From: Aselliscus stoliczkanus
Taxonomy: Eukaryota > Chordata > Mammalia > Chiroptera > Hipposideridae
DNA: 64,000 nt
Assembly: GCA_033961575.1 (NCBI GenBank)
Contig: CM066729.1
Span: 32,646,501 to 32,710,500, forward strand
Direction of reading: 5' to 3'
In this document: positions 58,251 through 64,000 of the stretch, in pieces
Position numbering within the stretch: position 1 is the first letter of the stretch
How the letters are laid out: every line of letters starts with the position of its first letter
Notes under the pieces: model-generated
Seen by the model: only the letters and a program-made list of their open reading frames with translations
Databases searched by the model: none
Told to the model about the DNA's origin: nothing
Position numbers and translations under genes: made by a program

Positions 58251-59100
58251 AGAAGGTTGGGGGACTTTAGGATGGAATTAAAAGTGTGACAAACGAATCT
58301 AACTGCATTAAAATGATGGAGACATGTGTCCTAATGGGGTAAGGGAGGTGGGTGCTGACCTAAGTAACTATAGAGTGATGTCTGTTAAGTATATACTCAA
58401 GTATTTCCTTCCTCTGTCAGCAGAAAAAAAAACAAGATGCAATGACAGTGACACCCCAGTTGCAATGAATGTGCCTAGTTCCCAGATCTTGGTTTATATT
58501 ACTGTTTTCCAATAAAAGTAACCAGGGCTCCTTGGAGAAATGGAGGCTGATTCTAGGAAATAGCAGGGAATGTACACAATGAATCTTAATATCTTGCAGC
58601 ACAAGAATGTGAGGAGGTTTTAAACAAAAGCACAAACAAACAAAAAAACTAAATCATAGTTACTCGGGTATATTCATGGGACTTAGGAGCAAACTGAAGG
58701 AGCCCTCAGTTGCCAAAGCTGGAAAAATCTGAGTAAAGAAACAGTAGTACAAGATTAGAACTACATATAAAATAAATGCCCATGAATCCATGTGTATATA
58801 AATAAATAAATAAACAAACAAATGGAGGAGAATAGACACATCTTTCACATAGAAAAACTCCAAGTAATGTATGTAGTCACCCTATCCTCCCTCTAATAAA
58901 TGGAGGATAACTCCACACTCCTTGAGTGTGAGCTGCATACAATGACTTTCTTCCAAAGACTGTAATGTGTGTGTGTGTGTCTAAGGGGAACAGAGTGAAC
59001 AAGAGTGAAAGAGTGACTGGAGAAATACCTCAACCAGGTGACAGAGGTCAATATCAATAGTCATCAATCGTATTAACAGTGTGTCCCTTTGATATGTTAT
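58251..59100. other. Probable old mammalian repeat (L1ME-like), family uncertain
   Basis: The stretch 58650-59100 ('ccaaagctggaaaaatctga', 'aaaactccaagtaatgtatg', 'aactccacactccttgagtg', 'cctcaaccaggtgacagagg') is a pattern I have seen as a dispersed mammalian repeat, probably an ancient L1 3' region in sense. I cannot name the subfamily with certainty. 58251-58650 is unassigned. Confidence 0.4.
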
Positions 59101-59620
59101 GATAAAAATGGCACTTTACTCTTGCATCTTTCTCTCAATTCTAGCTTTCTCTTCCCTTCTCTTTTTTATCTTTTCCATAATTCATTGTACATATCCATAC
59201 ACCATTTTCTGTACTCTGTGCCCCAGAGGCAACCATTGTACTCATTTCAATGTACTCTTTTTGCTTGTATACCTGCAAAGTGTATATTTTTGTATTGTAG
59301 ACACATAATTTCAACCTTAGATAAATGGTATTGTCTTATATATCTCATTCTGTTTCCCATTTTCCTCCATTAAGTGCTATGATTTTACTCTCCACTCATG
59401 TTTCTATGGCTGATACTTTCTGTTAGTGCATCCTTGTGTTTGTTCTCTTCATTCTTACACTGAGGTACATTATGGTGGATTCTTATACTGTACCACCACA
59501 TATGATGCTGCAGTGAACATCCTGGACATGGATTCTTTCAAAATGCATTTGTTCAGTTTCTTTCAGATGTCTAATAGAAGTAAAAGTGTTGAGTTATAGA
59601 TGTGGTGGAAATATACTCTA
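59100..59620 (-). mobile_element. Ancient L1 3' region, antisense
   Basis: 'ccccagaggcaaccattgta', 'aaatggtattgtcttatata' and 'gatgctgcagtgaacatcct' follow the antisense 3' region of older L1 elements. Diverged; limits are approximate. Confidence 0.55.
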
Positions 59621-59791
59621 TTTTCTATAATAGGACACACTGGTGAATAAAAGTAAACTATATTTTCACTGTCAGCCTGGTAACAAAATATGCAGGGCTG
59701 GCTTCATGGAGAAACTAGTTTCTCAAAGCTCTGCACGTGCAGTTTAATGGCCTATGGCAGCTATCTTGAAATTTTTAACAATTTTGTCTTT

Positions 59792-60465
59792 GAATTCTGT
59801 GGTCACACAGCAGCCTAGTCGTTTGCCTCCCTGCACCTTTCCTTAACAACAGATCCTCGTGGAGACAGTACTTTCATTATGCTTATGGCAATTCCCCATG
59901 GGACCCCAAGAAAGAGGGTGGGTTAGCCAAAGACGGGTATGACCCTAAGGTCAATAGGGCAACCTAAGCCAGGCACCATCCAGGGGGCACCATGGGAGGA
60001 ATCATAAAAGTGAAGAACATGGGCCTGAGATCTCCTGTCAGCAGGGCTGAAAGCCTGTGTGAGAAGTGAAATCTGAACAAGTGATAACATCAGTACTCCA
60101 TGCATTCTAGCCTTTAGACCTCATAATGAACAGTTTCTGTCTCTCCAGGAGGTATATGTATACAGGTCATGAGACTTTTGATCAAGGTAGCCTGTGGGCC
60201 ACAGGACAGTTGGAAGTGAGCAATGTTCTCTGGAATGATGTATGGGACCTACAGACCGTGGAAAGAACAATGCTACTTCCCTGTATTAAACCTAATAAAA
60301 GCTGCAGTCACGCTCGATTCGGGGTTCATTGTCCATCGGACACTGAGTCCCCTGGCTAGCACTGCTTTCGAACTATCCTTTGTCTCGCCTATCATTTCTG
60401 TTTCTCAGTCCCCGTCGGCCCTCTCAAGGAAGCCAGACCCCGTCGTGCAGGACGCGACAGAATTC
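59792..60465 (+). mobile_element. Solo LTR of a class II (ERV2-type) endogenous retrovirus
   Basis: The LTR is 59798-60459 (662 bp). It starts TGT ('tgtggtcacacagcag'), ends ACA ('ggacgcgaca') and is bracketed by a 6-bp duplication 'gaattc' at 59792-59797 and 60460-60465. It has a polyadenylation signal at 60294-60299 and a TATA-like 'tattaaa' at 60284-60290, giving a U3 of about 500 bp and R-U5 of about 150 bp. No internal retroviral sequence adjoins it, so it is a solo LTR left by recombination. A 6-bp duplication is typical of class II (betaretrovirus-like) ERVs; the orientation follows the signal. The R-U5 region keeps about 12 CpGs, unlike its surroundings, which suggests youth. Frames within it are chance. 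Confidence 0.88.
60294..60299 (+). promoter_or_regulatory. LTR polyadenylation signal AATAAA
   Basis: The hexamer sits about 165 bp before the LTR end. In some retroviral LTRs an AATAAA(AG) string also serves as the TATA element, so it could be either. Confidence 0.65.
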
Positions 60466-61094
60466 ATGATTTGTGAATTCAGTCCATTGGAAATGGAGCA
60501 TGTGCAGGGGTAGGTGGAGGGGTTGGGGAGTGACTTGGAGCCTAGGTCCATTTATCATCCTGTATCCCACAACCTCCCTACCTCCTTGTGATGGGTTCTT
60601 GCTTGCCTGCTCCCCACATCATCACCAGCTGCTCTACCCCACTTATGTTTCTTATGCCCTACCAGACCTCACACTCTAGGCCCTGCCTAAGAGGAGTGAT
60701 AGCTTCCAGTGGCAGCAACCAAATTGCACAAGTAAGGCAAGGATTGAGTACTGTGGTTGCCAGATAGCCCCTGTGGGGGCCTGGACTGTGGCACAGAGGA
60801 GGATGGAAGTCTCATGGCAGGTAGTATTCACTGCCCCAAGTTTCCAGAGTCACAGTTTTGGTGAGTGACTCTGTTAGAGCCAGCCTGATCCAGTTAAGGA
60901 GAGAATTCCCATGCAAAGTTTGCAGCCCCCTAAGAGTCATCCATCCTCCATGAGTAAAGGGTAGCAGGCCCATGAAAAGAGGGGATGGGTTTCTCTGTCC
61001 TCAAGCCACAGTATGATGTGCCATTCTGGCTGGAAGGGAACCTGGAATTCTCCCTGTAAGTTCCCTTCAGCTCTTGTTTGACTTTGTGTTCTTC
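60466..61094. other. Unassigned, moderately GC-rich flank of the solo LTR
   Basis: The text 'atggagcatgtgcagggg' right after the LTR, together with 'aacaattttgtctttgaatt' just before it, reads like one older repeat split by the LTR. I cannot name the family. No gene is visible. Confidence 0.4.
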
Positions 61095-61240
61095 CATCTG
61101 TGTGTTTGAGATATTCATATGATTTCTGTTGTCAAATTTATTAATGTGGGCATTACATGGATCTGTGTTTTCTGATGGTGAACATTCCTTACATACCTTG
61201 AATATAATTCATTTTATCAACAGTATTTTAAGAACTTCAA
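61095..61240 (-). mobile_element. L1 ORF2 fragment, antisense
   Basis: 'tgtcaaatttattaatgtgg', 'cattacatggatctgtgttt' and 'cattccttacataccttgaa' are an antisense ORF2 segment. Short and diverged. Confidence 0.6.
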
Positions 61241-61289
61241 GTATATGAAAACTGTAGCATAAGGCCTATATAAAAATCTAACTCAGATA

Positions 61290-61380
61290 CAGCAATTCGA
61301 TGCCAGCCCGAGCTGAGTTGCCTGCCGTTGAGCTGCCAACAGTGGCAGCATGGCTCAGCTAAAAAAAAAAATAAAAAAAA
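61290..61380 (+). mobile_element. 5'-truncated tRNA-derived SINE (gctcagttggtt type)
   Basis: It starts at the box B-like 'cagcaattcgatgccagcc' and continues 'gagctgccaacagtggcagc', 'atggctcagct' and poly(A). A near-perfect 16-bp duplication 'aaatctaactcagata' and 'aaatctaattcagata' (61274-61289 and 61381-61396) shows that it inserted already truncated. Confidence 0.92.
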
Positions 61381-61399
61381 AAATCTAATTCAGATAGAC

Positions 61400-61715
61400 T
61401 AAAAAAGAAAAGTCAAGAACCATATGATTTTGTGGGATATAACACTGAAAGCAACAAAGGAACAAGACAAAGAAACAGAAACATATAGACACAGACAATA
61501 GGTTAGTGGTTACAGAGGGTAAGGAGGGAGGGTCATGGTAGAAGAGGGTAAATGGGGTTAAATATAATTGATGGAAGGAGAACTGACTCTGGGTGGTGAA
61601 CACAATACGATATATATGTATCACATGTATATGTAGTGTTATACTGAATTGTACATTTGAAACCTATGTAAATCTATGAACCATTGTCACCCCAGTAAAT
61701 TTTAATTAAAAGAAA
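61400..61715 (+). mobile_element. L1 3' end, sense
   Basis: 'accatatgattttgtgggat', 'gaaagcaacaaaggaacaag', 'gtggttacagagggtaagga', 'gaactgactctgggtggtga', 'cagtaaattttaattaaaag'. Same 3' UTR subfamily as the antisense copy at 62862. 5'-truncated. Confidence 0.9.
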
Positions 61716-61830
61716 TAAATACAATGGAGAAAAATATTGTGAGAAAAAAATGAAAACAATAAATAGAGCACTTTGGTTTTTTCAATATGTAGCTAAACAT
61801 AATAATAAACTCAACAAAAAGAAAAATGGC

Positions 61831-61981
61831 CGTTGGGGCTGTAGTCAATGGAATTGTAGTAGACATGTATGATATCGGGGGTGGGGGGGCAGTGGAGAGG
61901 GTGGGCAGAGTCACTTTTTAAGGTATGAAAAAGATAACTATTGCATTGTTTTGTACATCTGTAACTAATAATAATTTTTAA
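61831..61981 (+). mobile_element. 5'-truncated L1, 151 bp
   Basis: It begins 'cgttggggctgtagtcaatg', has the G-rich tract 'cgggggtgggggggcagtgg', and ends 'ttgtacatctgtaactaata' with an A/T-rich tail. It matches the last part of 43085-43716. A perfect 15-bp duplication 'aaaaagaaaaatggc' (61816-61830 and 61982-61996) fixes the ends. Confidence 0.93.
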
Positions 61982-61996
61982 AAAAAGAAAAATGGC

Positions 61997-62861
61997 TTTT
62001 AGAAAAGTTAGAATAGAGGGAGTGAAATGCATTTGAATAACAGAATGGTCAATGTTAGAAAATTGTCTATGAAATATGTTACATTTATAGGGCAATAGAA
62101 AAAGGTAAAATGACAAAAATTACATAAAAAATTAGCAGATGATAAAAATTAATTTAGTAGTTAATTCACAACCCTACTTAAAATTATCATTAAAATAGTA
62201 ACACACTTATTTAATATGTCCTAATATAGTAGTAATCAGCAGTCACAAACTTAATTGTTAAACATTAAAGTCATTGTCATTAAAATTCAGAGGAAGATAA
62301 TATAAAGGGACATTTTGCTGTATTCAAACCAATGAAATAAAACAAATATAGAAACGTAACAATTATCTACTGAAACAAGGTGATATTTTAATCATGTATA
62401 GATTGTTTAATTTTATAACAATAAAAATAAATGAGTCAACTAGAGAAGATAATTATTAATAAGAGTGTTCAGTAAAGTAGCATATTCACAAACCATTAAC
62501 TTTATTTGGAAATAAAACTATAAGAACTTATTCTGAACGAATGTGCGGCAACACAAAATGTGAATAAATGGAAGGATATACATAGTTCTGAGCAGATGAT
62601 ACAATATTTTAATAATTTTAACTATTAGGTGAATGTTTTGCTACAAGCATAGAAAACACAATATATCAAATTAATGAAACAGGGTTGAAAGATTAACATA
62701 GAGAAAAACAAACTATAGGTATAATTGTAAATACATTTCATGTGTGTATAAGTAGATTGATGTGAAAATATACTTATTTAGCCAGTTTTGCCTGTTTTAT
62801 TATTTTGCATAATTGTGGTATGTTATCTTTATGTATCTTTATAAAGACATTCTATTTTTAA
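61997..62861. other. AT-rich sequence without recognised gene
   Basis: No coding or repeat feature is recognised. Confidence 0.45.
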
Positions 62862-64000
62862 ATTTTTATTAAGCATATTGGGTGACATTGGTTAGCAACT
62901 AATTATAAAGGTTTCAAGTGTACAATTCTATAATACATTATCTATATATTGCATCGTGTGTTCACCACCGAAAGTCAATTATCCTTCCATCACCATATAT
63001 TTGACCCACCCTTCCCTCTTCTACCACCTCCCCATTACCCTCTGCTAACGAATAAACTCTTGTCTGTCTTTGAGTTTTTGATTGGTTGTTTGTCTTGTTC
63101 ATTTGTTGCTTTCAGTTTTATATTTCATATATGAGTGAAATCATATGGTTCTCAACTTTTTCTGTCTGACTTATTTCACTTAGCATGATAATCTCAAGAT
63201 CCATCCATGTAGTCCCAAATGGCAGTATTTCATCTTTTCTTATGGTTGATTACTATTTCCTGTGTATACATGTACCACATTTTCTTTATCCAATCATCTA
63301 TCAAAGGACACTTCAGTTGTTTCTGTGTCTTGGCTACCATGAATAATGCTGCAGTGAACATAGGGGTACATATACCTTTATGGATAAATGTTTTCAGATT
63401 TTTGTGTAGATACCCAGAAGTAGGGTTGCTGAGATGTATGATAATTCTATCCTTAACTTTTTGAGGAACCTCCATTCTGTTTTCCGTAGTGTCTGTGCCA
63501 ATTTACATTCACCCCACAGTGTATAAGGGTTCTTTTCTCTCTACAACTTTTCCAATACTTGCTATTATTTATCTTGTTGATAATAGCAATTCTAACAGGT
63601 GTGAGGTGATAGCTCATTGTGGTTTTGATTTGCATTTCCATAGTTAGGGAAGTTGAGCATTTTTTCATATATCTTATAGCAGTTTGTCTTCTTGGGAAAA
63701 GTATCTGTTCACGTCCTCTGCCCATTTTTTAATTGGATTATTTGGGTTTTGGTTTTTGAGCTGTATGAGTTCTTTATATATTTTGGGTAGTAGTCCCGTA
63801 TAGAAAGTGTTTTTTGCAAATATCTTCTCTCATTGAGTTGGTTGCCTCCCTTTGTTTTGTTGATGGTCTCTATTGCTGTGCAGAATTTTTTAGTTTGATA
63901 TGGTCCCATTCATTTTGTTTTTCCTTTTACTTCCCTTGCCTTTGAGGTCAAATTCATAAAATTCTCTGTAAACCCAAGGTCCATAAATTTAGTAACTATG
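62862..64000 (-). mobile_element. Younger L1 3' part, antisense, running off the window
   Basis: A T-rich tail is followed by 'gtttcaagtgtacaattcta', 'tgtgttcaccaccgaaagtc', 'gtgaaatcatatggttctca', 'catgaataatgctgcagtga', 'gatacccagaagtagggttg' and 'gtgaggtgatagctcattgt', continuing into ORF2 at the window end ('tttgctgtgcagaatttttt'-like at 63875). The minus strand encodes ORF2 C-terminal pieces ('KTQKQLKCPLIDDWIKKMWY' around 63290-63350) interrupted by stops. This is the longest-running L1 text of this subfamily here; its 5' limit is not visible. Confidence 0.92.

Noticed and set aside
60223..60513. 96-codon frame across the LTR end
   Set aside because: It reads through LTR U3/R/U5 and the flanking sequence, so it reflects GC-richer DNA with fewer stops and not a gene.

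Overview
This window reads as nuclear DNA from a mammal, and most probably a bat of the Rhinolophus/Hipposideros side (Yinpterochiroptera). The call rests on the repeats. There are mammal-wide L2 and MLT1 relics, many LINE-1 copies of several ages, and two related tRNA-derived SINE types whose heads, 'catgggccagtg' core and 'caataaaatctt' tail resemble bat VES/Rhin-type SINEs as I remember them. No bacterial, phage or plasmid features are present. The base composition is AT-rich and CpG-poor.

No functional protein-coding gene can be supported. Every open frame is short, and most lie in L1 antisense sequence, simple repeats or SINEs. The only gene-derived sequence I recognise is an intronless, frameshifted retrocopy of WBP4 (FBP21, a spliceosomal WW-domain protein) at about 9710-10985. 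The window is best described as intergenic or deep intronic sequence filled by mobile elements.

Layout. 1-4449: old sequence with an MLT1 LTR and an L2 fragment. 4450-6735: an antisense L1 that lost most of ORF2 and carries a small mariner-type MITE. 8865-13350: decayed antisense L1 split by the WBP4 retrocopy, which is itself hit by a SINE. 15455-16600: antisense L1. 18146-18743: a DNA transposon carrying a broken transposase; a deletion derivative of it lies at 55148-55389. 21200-31000: SINEs, microsatellites, possible L1 5' sequence and L2. 32510-36215: an antisense L1 hit by three later insertions. 37440-39440: an antisense ERV-L-like pol relic with an unexplained insert. 41086-43716: an MLT1 LTR, a SINE and an L1 insertion with a 5' inversion. 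44895-48008: a mariner transposase relic split by a young SINE, followed by several L1 copies. 51080-54300: sense L1 with nested insertions. 59798-60459: a solo LTR with a 6-bp target duplication. 62862-64000: an antisense L1 3' end running off the window.

Nothing here works together as a pathway. What the window records is insertion history. Target-site duplications can be read for seven SINE/L1 insertions, for the solo LTR and, less cleanly, for others. I found no convincing undescribed biological system. The most interesting items are the solo LTR, the two-size DNA transposon family, the twin-primed L1s, the nested L1 cluster and the SINE family with short and long forms.
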